A stretch of 62,162 nucleotides of DNA from Klebsormidium nitens. Taxonomy: Eukaryota > Streptophyta > Klebsormidiophyceae > Klebsormidiales > Klebsormidiaceae. The position numbers were made by a program, and so were the translations under genes. Below the pieces are notes generated by a model. The model did no database searches, had not been told where the DNA came from, and saw nothing but the letters and a program-made list of their open reading frames with translations. The stretch covers positions 1-62,162 of the forward strand of contig DF237481.1 in the NCBI GenBank assembly GCA_000708835.1, written 5' to 3'. This document shows positions 13,269 through 28,200 of the stretch, in pieces; the stretch's first letter is position 1, and every line of letters begins with the position of its first letter.

Positions 13269-16200
13269 CTACTCCTTCGGCTTGTCCTTGTGTCGACCAT
13301 ACAGGTCGAAGACCTTAGAGATCATGACTCCCCTGTTGAGTGCGTGGCTATACAGGATCTGGGTCTGCAAGACTGCGAATGACGGGATCCACGCCAGGAT
13401 GCCGACTGGCATGAAGGTGATGAGGAGCATGAAGTACTCGTAGCCCTTGGCAAGCTCGCGGAGGGAATCCCAAAGGCCGGCCCATTTGACGATCGGCCGA
13501 AGAGCGATCAGCGTCTGCAGAGGGATGAAAACGACGATTGTCAGCTTCAGCTATTTTTAAAAGCTGACGTTGCAACATTATTCTCGTTTGAGATTTCATA
13601 TCACACAATTGCCTGGCAGCCGTCTCATTTGAAAGTCGTCCGGTTATCCTTTGTGTGGCGAGCGAAAGGGGAGCATGGTTTCTGCTCGTTAGCTTCGCGT
13701 ATTCTTGTCAGAACGGCTCACGTCAAGCAGCCCTTTCGATCGAGAAGCAACACGCACGTCTACTTTTTACACAAACTACGGCAGTTTTGAGACTCCGCGC
13801 CTTTGTTGACGCTTTTTCTTCTCTGTCGCTTTGTTCGTCAAGTAGTCATGTTTCTATCGAGCTACCTTTTTGCGAAGGTACTTGGTTTCCACTTATTTGC
13901 ACTATTCAATTCTGATTTCGCGCTCACTTTAATTTTTCAAGACGACGGCGTCCTTAGTTGCGCCCTCCCCTCTGCTGGACTAGATCTATCTCTTCGACAC
14001 ACTTCCAGACAACGCAGAAGGACACGAAGAACTAACGTCCCTAACCGTCGTCCGACAGCAGATTGGTAAGCTGGGTCAAAACGCTGGCCCGACCAGTCCT
14101 TGGTCCAATCCTTTCTACCATCTGAACTTTGCCTGCGTGCCCTTCGAGAAGCTAGCGGCAACACTCTCCTCCGCGAGAAAAACAGAGGAAAAACGAGAAA
14201 GCGGGCCAAAAGAGAGAGAAATCAGAGAACAAACGAGAGGCGCGAGAAAAAGCGAGCTCACGTTGAGCAGCCCCCAGGAGGTGGTGCAGAGCACGAGCAG
14301 CATGATGACGAGGTCGCTGAACTTCTCCCACACGAGCGACACGTACACGATGATCCCAATGCTGGCCAGGAACGCAACCACCTTCCAGATGCGCACCCAG
14401 TTGCTCTTGCGGCTGCGCACCTCGCCCGACTTGTCGTCCACCTTGTCGTCCGCGCCGCCCTTGCCCACGCTCGCCAAAATCTGCGGCGACCAGAAAGAAG
14501 AATGCTTTGAGACGAGCCAAGTTTTCATGCGTTGATTGAGTCTCGAAATCCCTCAATTCCTTGCTTTTCGAATCTCTCCTAGGAGGCCAGGATCTGCGGC
14601 GACCAGAAAGAAAAATACTTAAAGAGAAGCCTAGCTGTTTTTCGTTAACCGACTCTCTAATCCCTCAATTCTTCGCCTTTCGACTTTCTCCTAGCTGGCC
14701 AGGATCTGCAGCAACCACAGATCTGATTCAGAAAGGCAGGCGGGGCTTCTCAATCGACTTGGGTCCGACTTTCTCCGTGCCTGGTTTCCATGCCTGCCCG
14801 TCATCACCTCGGCGTGATGCTGCTGCTACCACGAATTATGCATCTCAAAACCTGCCTAACGATTTTCAATTGTGTTTTCGACCTTTGCAAGATGTTTGAT
14901 ATGAACACCGAAATACAGATTAGACGGGCCAGGCGAATACGAGGCGCCAATGCCAGCTTATGGTATGATTGAGATTTAGAAGACTGTCTTGTTCCTGGCC
15001 CGTTTATGGAGTTTGAGCCCCAAGTTGCCGTCCAGAGAATGAAGTCCTTCATACAAAGCTTAGAGAAACATAGGAAGCACTAGCAGCCAAACGTATATTC
15101 AAGTACTTGGACCGGAGCCCCCAAGTACGCATCAACAAAAGGGACGAAGCCAAGCCGCCACGAGAAGCAAATAGGCGGCCGATCCTGCCATCTTGCAGAA
15201 GCAGAGGAAGTGAATAGACAAACATCCTGCACAAATTTTTCAGCCGTATCTAGTTGTATAAGCAGCAGTCTTGGTTTGCACCACCAGAATTCTTGGTCTT
15301 TCAGGTACACGAAGAAGACAAACGTGGAATTACGACTTCCCAATCAGTGAGACCACCAGAATTCCTGGTCTTTCAGATAGGTACACGAAGAAGACAGAAC
15401 GTGAAGTACGACTCCCCGATCAATGACCCGTACCTTGCAGAGGCAGAGGAAGATGAGGATGGCGGCCATATGATATGGTTCAGATTGTAGAGTGCCAATC
15501 AGTTTAGCCCACTGATTTGACCTACCTTCAAACGTGCAGTCAGGAAAAGTGGAGTCAAGATCACGCATGAACAGATAACGACGCAAGAAGACGCCACAAG
15601 GACCAAGGCGGCCTCTCCCCGTACCTTGCAGAGGCAGAGGAAGATGAGGATGGCGGCCCATGATTCGGCGTAGACGATCCAGCGGTTGCTGCCCGCGGTG
15701 GCGACCTGCATGCGGTACACAAGGCCGTACTGCAGCCAGAACCAGCGCAGGTTCATAAACACCTCCAGCACGCGCCCGCTCCAGCTCGTCGTCTCCAGCA
15801 GCTCCTGGGAACAGCGAAAGAAGAAATGGGGTGTCAGGGGGGCTCAGTTTGGTTCGGACTATGTCTAGATTCTGCAAAGTGCGATGTCTCTAGTGGATTA
15901 TTGACTTAGCTTTAAGATCAGATAGAAGTTGAAACTTCTGACATTCACCTGGCTGCTCTGGTTGGATAGATTCAGATCAAAAGCCGAAGTTTGTGCGCGG
16001 GTTTGAGGTGGGGGTTCTATTGCACTCCAGAAAACAGGTCAAGTCCAAGATACTAGTCTGGACATGAGCTTTTATCCAGAATTGCAACCCTAGAAATCGC
16101 ATAGCAAACTGGTCGCTTTGTAAACAACGTTGCGAACGATAGGGGAACGGAGCAGTAGTAAATGCTGATCAGGCGAAACAGCGTACCTGCTCTTCTTCCC

Positions 16201-19200
16201 ACCAGACTTCCCAGCTGGTGTTGGAGTCGTGGCCCAGGGTCCCGGGCGTGTTCATCCACTTGAGCGCGTCTCTGTAGTCCTCAACGACCCTGCGAAACGA
16301 GTAGGAGTACAATTCAACTTTCGGCAAAATGTAAGTTCTTGAATGCGTTTCTTACATCCATTAGACTCGCACCATTAGGATTACGCGTTTCATGTCTGCT
16401 ACATCGCGTGCCTAAGAGAGTTCAAAGCCTCGAGACGGCATCCGGAATCTGCTGCAAACGATGACCTTCTTGGAACGCACAGCCGAAGTGACCGAAGCAC
16501 GGTCACAAAGATACTCGCATTTGAATAGAGGCGCCTAAAAACAGAGCAGAACATGTTCAGCTTTTCTGTAAATGAGTGACCGACCGACCGACCGACCGCA
16601 AGAGGGGACTGAGAAGTGAACAAGTCGCGTACCTAGCCCAGACGAAGCCGGACGGGTTGAAGATGAAGGGCGCCAGGAGCCACGACACGGACATGAGCCA
16701 CACCGCAAAGGTGACCAGCCCGTAGCCGCTGACCTGTATCCACAATTGTACGAAGAGTTGGTATATTTCAAACAAAACAAATCCTTGCATACCTGAAGGA
16801 GAGATCTTGAGCCAAATTCAGATTACTGCAATCTGATTGTACTCTGTTGCTTCGAAGTACGTGTTGAACTCAAAGTAGCAAGAAGATCAGGTTTTCGCGT
16901 TTGGGATGGACGTCAAAACGAAGGAAGTTCCCCTCCATGCACGATTTCATTCCAAAACATTCGGTTCAACAATAAAGTTATAAAGCTGACCTCGCCCCAC
17001 ACGCGGTACAGGATGAGCAGGAAGATGAACTCAAACGCCTTCACGAAGTGGCTGCGGCTGTAGGTGCGGTAGATCTCCGCGAAGCTGATGTGCTTGACGG
17101 AGAAGCCGCGGCCGGTGCCGCGGTACATGGCGCCGCCGTGGTTGAGCGTGCGGCCGAAGTAGTGCATCTTGGTGCCGATGTGGAACGAGAAGTAGAGCGA
17201 GGACAGCTGGAACTGGAGCTGGATGAACTCGATGATCGCCTGCGGAGAAAGGTTAGGTTCAGAAAGCAGATCCAAGAGAAATGCGCTCAATAATCGATCT
17301 CAGAAGGGAAGCAGAGGCCGAAGTAGTGCATCTTGGTGCCGATTTGTAAAGGAAGGTGAAGAGAGGACAGCTGGAACTGGAGCTGGATGAATTCTATGAT
17401 TGCCTGCGGGAAGGAGGCGGGTGAGAGACCGAAAGACTTATTTCAGGAGGAGTGGAAAACATTATAGTGATTAGAGAGACAAGAGCTGTATGGACTTCAT
17501 GGTGGCCTCCGGAGACTGCGGGGTCAACAAGAGGTCGCGGAATCGAAAAGCGAGCGAGAGGGGAAAGTGTCCCTTCGTTCAGTCCTCCGTTCTGGATGGT
17601 TGGAACCGTTTGTTTTAGTCTACCGCAGCGTTGACTCCTCTCTTTTGATCATCATTGAAGTTCTCTCAGAGAAACCAGCGGTCAGGGATCAAAATCTTAC
17701 ACCCCGAGTGCAGTCACATAATCGATGCAGCAGGTTTGAGAATTGCAGCATCTTGTTATTAAGCATCTGCTTTCTTTCTGTGGGGTTCTCACTTGGAAGA
17801 AGCCCTTGGCGAGCGAGAGCTCGACGAGCATGGGCATGGTGGTGAGCATGGAGATCTGCAGGAGCCACTCGGCGCTCTGGCTGGTGACGATCTTCTGGTT
17901 CTGCAGGTACAGCTCCTCCTCCAGGCCCGTCATCGCCAGCAGCAGCCGCGAGTACAGCAGCGCGTACAGCACGATGATCAGCAGCTGCGCGAGGTTGAAA
18001 CGGGGTTTAGGAAGCGAAAACCCGAGTTACTGATCGATTGAAGACTCAATTGAAAGACGATTCAGAAGCTAAAACTTGCAGCTTCTGCTCCAGGCGAGTC
18101 ATTGCCAGCAACAGCAACGAGTAGAGCAGCGCGTATAGCACGATAGTCAGCAGCTGCAGCGTATAGACGCCGTGTTAGAAATCGGGTTAGGAAGCGGATT
18201 AGGAAGCTGGGACCCCAGTTGAAAGTCGATTGCACTCCAACTTCGAAGCCGGTTGAGGACCGATTGTTGAAAATCTGAGAAATGAGAAACGAGTTTATAA
18301 CTGAGAACCTTGTAGATGTCTGGGTTCTGTCAAACTGGAAAAAGCAGGCCGCAGATCCTCGATCTTCAGTAGAACCCTAAGGATGACTGAAAGCAAAGGC
18401 GCTACAAAGAGCTAGCTTTTATATTTAGACCTATTGTTGTCAAGGGAGTCTGTCACTCTTGCCAATCTTCTTGTTGATCTGTTCCAACTAGACCGGAGAG
18501 ACAGACAGTGGCAATTCTGAAAAAAAGAGCCGTTTATCACCGTGGAGTTGATGTAGAAGCCGACGCCGGTGTAGTAGTAGCTGAGCATGCGGAAGAAGTC
18601 GAAGCGGTGCGCGAGGCGGTACATGTCGCGCGTGGTGACCTGCTCGCCCAGCCCGCACGCCACCTTGGCCTCGAACTTGGCCAGCTGATCGAAGCCGACG
18701 TCACGGCCCTTGCCCACCTGGATGTACTCGTGGTGCGTGATGGTGCCGCCACGGAGCGTCATGTTGAAGCCTGTAAATGAAGAGAAAGATCCTTTAGAAA
18801 GGGCCAGATATGAGGATTGGATATACGGGGCGATTTAATGATCGTACTGGTGCCGCTGTGCAGCATTACCAGGAAGCCTGGCCGCTAGTGAGTTGGCTCA
18901 ATCTGAGATGCTGACGCGATCTTCATGTTTCTTGCATCCTGTGAGGTGAAGTTGGGATGCAATAAGAGAATGATCATTGCTGTCTGCTTTCGTCTGCTAC
19001 ACTGTGAGTTATTACTGCTTCACGCTGAAGAATCTTCCTTTGCGGGCGAACGAGCGAGAGAGAGAAAGGTCTAGACTCTTCATTCCTCTTCCAGTTGTAT
19101 TTCTGCCCGCACACGCGCAAAAGCATCTGCGTAAGCTGTTCAAGAGCACAAAGAACTGTACGCAAACTTGCAGAAACTGCCCGCGCGCGCTCCACTCACC

Positions 19201-22200
19201 GGCGAACACGTCTTCCGACACGTTGATCCCCTTGGATCCCTTGCTCATGCCGCCGCGGGTGATCGAGAACAGGCGGTCGAAGATATCCGGGTGCCCGTAG
19301 TGCATCCTGACGCGCAGCGGCGTCGCCATGACGCGCTGTGCCAACGTCACGAAGCTCATCTCCTGGAGGCTCATGAAGTAAGCGAGGCTGGAGACGGAGC
19401 CGGTGAAGATGTACTCGCGGAAGCCGATGACCGCGCGGTGCGGGCCGTCGCGGCCGCGCCCCGCGGTGATGTCCAGCTCCTCCAGCAGGTTGCGCATCTT
19501 GAACGCCTCCTCGAGGTTGCAGTCCTGAAGGAAAAGGCGGGAGAGCTTAGCTTTTAGAATCTTGGACGAGAGTTCTTTTTCTGTAACGGGACCTTGGCTG
19601 TTCTGAAGTTGTCCCGTGGTGAGGCTGACGTGGCAAGAAAGAGACGCTGCTCTTGAACTGGCTTCATGCGAGACCATAGTTTAACCCAGGAAAAGGAAAA
19701 CCACAAGAAGACTAGCTACCATTTCGATCGGTCTGACCATTGTTGCTGACGTAGATGCCACAAAAAGGGTTCAATCACTTTATCACAGTCGTAAAGGCAG
19801 CGAGTATGTTGAGACAGCTTCGGTCAGTGAGCACAGATTCTCCAAGAAAAGTAACCTGACTCATGCCGCCAAGATTCTCAGACGACATTCTGCTGTAGAG
19901 TAAGTCTTACTAAGATTTCTGGCTTACCTGATTCATATCGATCGCCTGCACGCCGTCTCCCCTGGTGAAGATAAGCGCGTGATTCTGGTTCTCGGGCTTG
20001 CCCTCGCCAATCCGCATGGGCCCCGGGAGCTGCACCCGGTAGACCTCCTCCTCCTTGCCGTTCTCCCACTTCATCAGCACTGAGTAGACCTTCTTGAGGT
20101 GCTTCCCAACGCTGTTGTAAGCGGGCAGGGGCACCTCGTCTTCATAGGCAACGCGGAGGAAGGGGTACCTGAATTGCGGAAGCACGAGTCAGCAGGGTTG
20201 GAAATGCAGAGGACATTTACTCTGGTAGAAGGTGGTGCTTCATTGGCAAGGGTGGATGAGACCAGGACCTGGTCATAAAGCTGGAAGAGAATCGATTCAG
20301 ATCAGAAAGCCTGATTCAGAAACGCTTACAGTTTCCGGTGTCTGATTGTGGCGCATTTGAAAAAGCTTCGTGCATCCCCGAATGCCTGTTGGTGCTCTTA
20401 GGAAGAGTACCGAAGAATTCAGTCAGGAATGTTGTTGCCGGTCAGCCACCGTGCATATAGATCCTGCCGAGCATATTCTGGAAAAGCAAGCGGTCAAATC
20501 TCAAGAAAGCCATACATGGTTTCCGTTCATGACTTTTGCAAGATTTGCAGACTGTTACCTCTTGAGCAACTCATGGATGTCCGCAACGCGGGGGTCGGCC
20601 GTCCGCTTCTCCTGTCCGTACGTCTGGCAGGACACGACGTGCGTGAACTTGGTCCGGATGATGGCCTGGATGGTCTGCCACTTGTCGGCCTGGACGGAGC
20701 CGGCGTTGGCGCCCTTGAACGCGGGGAAGCCTTTGCTCAACTCTGCAGAAAGAAAGTCAACAGATTTTCAGAGGTGATCTTTAGTGAGAAAAGGTGGGAG
20801 CGGGGCCAAGCACTTCACAGTTATCAGACTGGTTTTCAAATGCAATCTAAGGCTCACTTGTAACTAAGCCACGTCGATCGTAAAACTGAGACAAGTCATC
20901 AGGTTCATAAGCGGCTTCAACCAAAACTTCGCCGGTACGAGCTTCATCAAGCTTAAAACCAATCTGTTTTTGGCGTAAGTCTCTAAACGACCTCATTAGC
21001 TGCACATCAAGCATCTTCTCATTCTAACCAACACGAGCCTCGTGAAAGCGCAGGTACAGAAAGCGAAAAGAACCCCACACCTCGCACAACGCGCTCCAAA
21101 ACAGGTTCCCACTCACCGACTTGGCTGGCGAGGTCGAAGAACGCCTGCAGCTCCAGCGCGCGCACGTAGTACATCATGCCGCGCACCGTGCGCGCGAGCG
21201 TCTGCCCGCGGCACGACGCCCAGAGGCGCAGCTCCATGCCCTTGTTCTTGCTCCACGCCTCGTCCTCATCCATCTTGGTGCGCTCCAAAAAGTTCTGCCA
21301 CTCGTCGGGGTACACGTTCTGGAGGTAGAAGATGATGGAGAGGCCCTCTTCGTTCTCCTTCTTGAGCTGGCTCATGGTGTAGATGATCTCCTCCTTGTGC
21401 ATGGGAGTCAGCGTGCTGCAAAAGATGAAGAGTGGGTGGTTTGAGCGCTTGCAGCGGGTCTTCGCTTGTGTCAAGATGGTTTCTCAAAGAACAATCTGTA
21501 AGCGCGCCCCGCTCCGTTTCTTATTTTTCCGCTTGTTTGTCTCAAGAGTCAACAGCCACGCTGAGATCTGCTTCGTGGAGCCAAAGGAAGCCAACTTAGG
21601 GTCGAAGCTGTTCGATCATTCACGTTCTGTATGAGCGAGGAACTGCAACCGCAATAGAACTTCAGGAACTTTCAAGTGAATGAAGCACCTAAAGCTGCTA
21701 TTGGTAGCCAACTTCAAAGCATAAACAGACCCAAAACTTGCGGTTTTTAGAGCTGTCTTGGAATGAAGTGGTCAGAGCGAAAGACCGAGCTAATTGCGGA
21801 AAAAGCAGTGGAAGTAGTGCACTCACGTGAAGGGCACCATCTTGCGCACGGGCGGCGGGCTGGGCATGTCCATGAACAGGCTGTTGGTGAACCAAATGAT
21901 GCGCCGCCTGGCTTCGTCGTTGGACGGCTCGTTTGCGTTGCCGGGGACAGCTGTCAGCAGCACGTACAGCCGCTTGGCCTGCTCCAGGAAGGGTGTGAGA
22001 TCCTTGGGTGGGTACTCAATCTCGGGGAGCGGGTCCGCGCACGCCCACAGCTCCATGCCGTTGGCGCCGTTGAGCACGCCTGACTTCTGGAGGTCCTCTC
22101 TGCAGAGTGGGCTGGGTGATGTTAGAGGGATTTTAATGACAAAAAGTAGAGAACAGAGTTTCCTTGAAGTAATCCGCGGGGTGAGATTGCTTTTAGGGAG

Positions 22201-25200
22201 GTCTGAATGAGGTGCAGGTAAACAAGGTGGAATTGAAGCTGCTTGATGATCGTGGTAAGAGGTTCAGAGTAAAAACCGAATTGATATGCTTGCGCTTGGA
22301 AGCACTTTAACAAGATTATTTCCATTAAGACGAACAGAAGGAAGTCTTCCACCCTTCTCGCTTGGCTTGATCCTTCGAGACAGATGCGAAACTCGGAGCT
22401 TGTTCCTTCACGTTTACTAGCTTTTCTCCATTGAATCTGCTCAATTTCTTGTGTTCCGTTCCGTTCAATCCGCCGGACTCCGCTCACCTGATCTTGGTGC
22501 TGATGAGGTCGTGCAGCAGGACCTCGTACACGTCCTGCATCTTTTGGACCACGTCCGGCTGCTTGTCGTGCTTCGCGGGGCCCGAGATAAGCTTCACCAG
22601 CTCGACCACCTTGTGCAGCAGCTTGGGCACCATGCCCGTCTGGCACGTGCTCATGAACGTGCCGTCCGCGACCGAGTTGTCGATGATGTCGAACAGCGCT
22701 TGCAACACCCTGCGGCGCAGGAAAAAAGTCGTCAGGGGGCTGAGATTTCGGGGTCAAAATTCAGAATATGGCACGGAAGTCGTTGCTTGATTAACTCAGA
22801 GTAGATGCATGATGATGCATTTGGAAGCATGGGGACGAAATTTTCTCTAGAACCTCATCTAGCGGCGTAGTCCAGATGTGACCGGAAGCAGCACTTCTTG
22901 CAAGGATAACGTAAGGCGATCAGGAATCAGACAGACTGATCTATCTCTCAGCAACTTCTTCAGACATATGCTTCTTGGATTCCCGTTGTCGATTCTCCGA
23001 ATCAAAGAGAGGCACAGAATTCGAATTACTTGCAGCCAAAAGGGCCTCACCTCAGCTCCGCCTGCCCTGAGACGAGCGCCTTGAGCAGGATACGCAGCGC
23101 GTTGTACGCTTCGATGACCGCGCAGCGCATGAGCTCGTCCTGCGACAGCTGCTCCCACAGCTCTCTGTCCTCGCCCTTGTGGTGCGCGGCGTGCTGGACC
23201 GCGGAGTTGATCTTGCCGGCCAGCAGGAACACGGGCCACTGGATGACCGGCATGATGCCGGACGCGTAGGGCACCTGGAGCATCAGCATCTCCCTGCGGA
23301 GAAAATTCCGGGGTCAAATTTCAAGGAGCATTTCATCTTCTGCCCGATTTCAGGTCAGAAACCTGGGTTTGGAGTTTCGGAAGACTTTGAGAGATTGGTT
23401 TACAATTGGGACATCGAATACCAAACTTTTGGGGGCAGCTTTCGAAAACTGGATGCTTTTCGTCGAGTCTCGAAAAGTGGTGATGCCGGCGGCGGAGCTA
23501 GAGACGCGCTCGCCTACCAGCTTGATTTTAGCACGGACCACCTAAAAGCTTTGCAGCACTTCATTTTTTACAGTCTTCTTAGTTTCCGAATCAAGTTCTG
23601 ACCCACCAGGATTGCATCTGAATTTGGTCACGAGGGAGCTCAGGACTACTTCTGACTTACTGGTTGCTGATGATGTCCTCCTCCCGCATGCTGGAGATGA
23701 CGTCATTCCAGACTTGCGCGAAGATGGCGGAGCGGAGGTACTCGGTGGGGGGCGTCTCTGTGACCTTGAGGCGGGACTCCGGGATGGCCTCCAGAGTCTC
23801 CTTCTTGGAAGCCGCTGACGTTCTTCGCTTCTTTCCTTTCGCCTGCAGAGGAAACGACCCAAGATTAAGTGCGAAAGCACTACAGAATTTCCCGAGGTTT
23901 CCGCAAGGGGTACAGCTCTTCGCCTTCTTATTTTGTTAGCTAGGTGTCGCGGAGCCAAAGATTGATAAGCAAGCGATAAGAGAGTGATACCCAGTTAAGT
24001 CGCATGCGCAATCCATCTTCAAGCAGATAATATGACCTTCCTGAATTTTTGGCCTCGCGTTACGTACCCTGCGGTCGTAACTCCGGATTCAAGCACGAAA
24101 AGCTTTCTTTCGTGCCCGCGTTTCTCTGAATTTCCGAAGTGCCACCGCATAAATGAAGAAGCATTGATGCTTACCGCCGCATCCTTGCTGCCCTCAGCCT
24201 TGCTCTCCGCGTTCACTTCGTCGATCGCCTGCGACATGGCGGCCGCGGTGAGGCTCTCGAAGCGGGGGAGGGGCGTCATGGGCCCGTTGTCGGCCGCCGT
24301 CTTGAGCAGGTCGTTGGGGATGAGCTTCTCTTGCAGCTTAGCGGGCAGCGTGTTGAAGCGCTGGCGGACCACGGAGAAGGTGCGGATCTGCGGAATGCAT
24401 GGAATGATCATCAGACGTGCGCTTGATGGTCTTGTTGATGAAGGGGAAGTAGGAACGAACGAGAAATTGTCGAACTGCCAGACCTTCTCAGCGGTTCCGG
24501 AGAGTTTGATTGCTCAGAGGAAAGCAGATCCATACAAGGTCCCCTCGTAAAAGCCATACAAATTTCAGACAAGCCGTGTTTCTAGATGTCAGGGACGGTA
24601 CTGGTAGCCCAGCAAGCTGATTCAATAGGTTCTCAGGTTCGCCCCACTACAAACAACAGTTCCTCAGCGAGAGCATTATCTCAACGTCAGCATATCGGAA
24701 GCTTTATATTGAACGGAGGACCCAGTGTGCATACCTCGTGGTGCCTGCCGCGCGCGCCGACAAGGCCTCCCGTCAGCGCCGAGATGACGAAGTACCAGAC
24801 GGTCATGTCCAGGAAGTACACCAGGGCGATGGGCCCCCAAAGCGCCGCGTGGCCCAGGTAGTTCCGGCAGCCGGGGAAGATGTCCCACGTCTCGTAGTGG
24901 ATGCACGTGTCCCAGAGCGGCCGCGAGTTTCCGATCAGCGGCAGCACCTGGGTTAAGAAGTTGGTGTCAGGTCGTGAATATTGGTAATGCGTACCAGTTT
25001 TGAGGTTAGGGGTTAAGATAACACGACATCGGGTTGCTGTCCTACTGGAGAAGAAGCTCCACGTCTCGTAGTGGATGCACGTGTCCCACAGCGGCCGCGA
25101 GTTGCCGAATCAGCGGCAGCACCTGGATCAAGGAGTTGATACTTGATTCATGAATTAAGTTGGCTTTGATTCCTTAAGGTTTCTGGAGTTGAGGGTTATG

Positions 25201-28200
25201 CTAAGATTGGTTTCGTGCGGCTGCTTTGTTGGAGACTCAAAACCCAGGCTTGCGTGAAGAGGACGCTGAAGCAAGGTCAACAGAGAGGAGACGCTGAAGC
25301 AAGGTCAAAGGAGAGAAAACGCTTTGCAGCTGTGCTTACGTTTGAGCTTTCTTGCTTTGGAAGTGCAGATCCAGGGAATTTGCTGACAGAACTAATGGAA
25401 TTCGAAGGACTGGCAGGAATTGCTTTCTGGTTTGATGGATTGTACAGAGGTCAAGACAGCTTTCCGGTCTGTTGACTCGTTTGAGGTGAAAGGAGTTGAA
25501 AGACAACTATAGAGCCTAAGCGAAACGCTCACCTGGTAACGGTAGCTGAACGCGAACTTGACGGTGAAGGCGCACAGCCAGAAGAGCACGTACTTGCAGA
25601 CCGTGCTGAACTTCTCCTGCATGCCACGCCCGATGTAGGACCGCGGCTGCAGAGCACAAGAACGTCACCGTTAGAGAGGAACTCCATAATTGCAGTTGAA
25701 GGATTCGCAGCCTTGACAATCGAGCAGATTTTGCAAAATTGTTGCGGAATCTTGCGGAACCTTACGTGCCTAACGCCCGCTCCGACTTCTTTGTGAAGAC
25801 GAGAGCCTCAAGATAGAGCTGCTCAGAACCATGTAAAAAAAAGGAAAACCTTCTTTTCAGCCAGGCCACCGTTCCATTTCTAAATACTCAACTTATAATT
25901 TACCGAACTCTAAAGCACAATCCAAACAATGGATGCAATTAGCAACCTGACTCTGCCCTGAGTTGTCGTTTAAGAGCTTGTGCGAGATTTATCTTACCTT
26001 GGCCCACCACCAGATAGCGGTCAGCAAAATGTTGTCCGAGCTCTCCATGCGCCGCGCCATGCCGGGGGCAAGCGTCACGACGGCCGTCAGCAGAGTGGGC
26101 GCGAGGTACGCGGCGCACGCGAGGCGGTACAGGTTGATCATCTTGAGCTGGTCCGCATCCTTGGTGTTCCTGCATTCATGAGGGTACACGTTGACTTCAG
26201 ATTGGTTTGCAATTTTCGACCTGTTTGCATTTTCCTGATGTAGAACGAAATCTCAAAAGATGATCTTATCATTCTGTAAAAACGTCTTAGAGAAACTTGT
26301 GACGTTGGGAAACCAACTTCCTTCCGAAGTGTCGAAAGATAACTAGGATCTCATCCGTCCGAGTACAACGTCCATCCTCACGACCATTCGGCTTTCAGAT
26401 TGAGCACTTGAGCGTTCGGGCCAAGGAAGTAACTTTGACATTCTCTGCGTGCATTTTGCACATCACGCTCCTGTCCGGGATTCGCCAAACGGGAAAGAAG
26501 GAGAGCTCACATGAAGGTGTAGCCCAGGGCTCCCAACCAGGCGAATGACGCCACGAGCTTGAGCCACAGGCGGAGAAGCCACGTCTTGGGAACCCTCAAG
26601 AGGATGCCCCAGTGGGCCCAGATGTCTCCAATGGCTGCAACAGAAACGCAACAACGACATCTCAGAATCCAGGTCCATCAGAAAGAAAGCAAGAGTGCAG
26701 GAGCGATATCAGGAATTTATTGAGGTCAGCAGTCGTCAAAGACAAGGAGCCCCTGCAACGTCGGATGCACTGCGTCAAAGATCCGAACGTCATCTTCTTG
26801 ATGCTACTGTAGTTGTGAATTGACCAAGGGACCGCGCGCTAGGCCTCACCTTGGATGACCCGGAAAATGGCGGCCGTGATGAAGACGGTCAGGATCTTGT
26901 GGATGGTGCGGTTGTCGCCCAAGGGATACTCCCTGACGCCGATGAAGATCATTGCCTGCATCGACAAAAACAATTTGCCATAAGGTCATGACTAAGTGTA
27001 TAGTAGGGAGTACAGTGGGTTCTCCTTTGAAAAGCTCATCCGCTCTGATGGTTCTATCGACGCCTTGCTGCAAGCTTTTCACGTCCTCACACATCAGTCA
27101 AGCTCAGTCGTTGATATCAAGCAGCCTTCTCATTTCCTGAGATGTTTGTGCCTTCCTTCGCAGATCGAGAAAATTCTAGTGTATTCGAGCAAAAGCCTCA
27201 AGCTCTCGCTTCAAACTTTTGGTTGAGTTTGAGACGTCTCAGATAATCCAATCTGTGGCAAGTGGACTCAAAGATAGATGAACAGAATGGGTTTGAGAAT
27301 CAGGTCAGCTTGCAATCGTACACGCCCCGCTCACCTGGAACGCCATGACGTGGAAGATGACCAGCCGGTCAAACACCCTCACGATCTGGAACCAGGACCG
27401 CTTCTCGATGAACAGCTGCTTGCCGCAGTTGGCGTACACCTTCTGCAGGCGCGTCGGCACCACCTTCTTCGCGTTCAGTTCGGACAGCTCAGCGGGCTCG
27501 ACTGCGTCCGCCACCTTCTTCTTCTTCGACTTGGCGGAGATAGGGAGCGCGCTCATCGGGATCTGGCCCGAGAAGAAGGACTGCGCACGAGGGAAAAGGG
27601 CGGATTAGTATGTGAGTGCAAGCTTTTCTGCCGAAGCGATCAAAGCATGTGAGAAACTCTTTCAGCTTGGACAGGCTGGACACTTGGGGCAAAATTTTCC
27701 CGAAGGAAGGTGCTTTGAGCACAAGTTTAACAAACTTGGGGCAGAATTTCCCAAAGGAAGGTGCTTGCAGCACAGGTACAACGTTTCGGCAGACAAACAA
27801 TCCGGACGTTTTGCTTGCCTTTCTTGAACACGGCAAATGTAGACTAACATTGGTCAAAGAAAGCGGGTTCTTGTTGCAATCTCAAGATGACGTATGCTGA
27901 CGGACTCACGTCCTGGCTCTCAAAGGCTGCCTTGGGTTCCACCAAGGGCCAGCCCAGCTTGAAGCACTGGGACGTCCAGAAGAACTCGTTGAAGTCGTCG
28001 TAGTTGTTCCAGTTCTCGTTGGGGCAGTGGCCGGCGCTGTTCTTGAGCGCTGACGCCCGCACGATGTCGTACAGCGGCTGGATGACGTCACGCAGGAACA
28101 CGCGGCTGACGTTCGCGTCGGGTTTCTTCGTGCCCTTTACCACCTCAGCGCACTCTGCCGCCAGCTGCAGAGATTGAAATACTGTCAATGCGGGGAAGTT

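Noticed and set aside
17312-18162. Possibility that the duplicated exon starts are real mutually exclusive exons
   Set aside because: The copies are truncated, and comparable copies elsewhere carry frameshifts or broken splice dinucleotides. The model without them preserves phase throughout and gives the family-standard protein.
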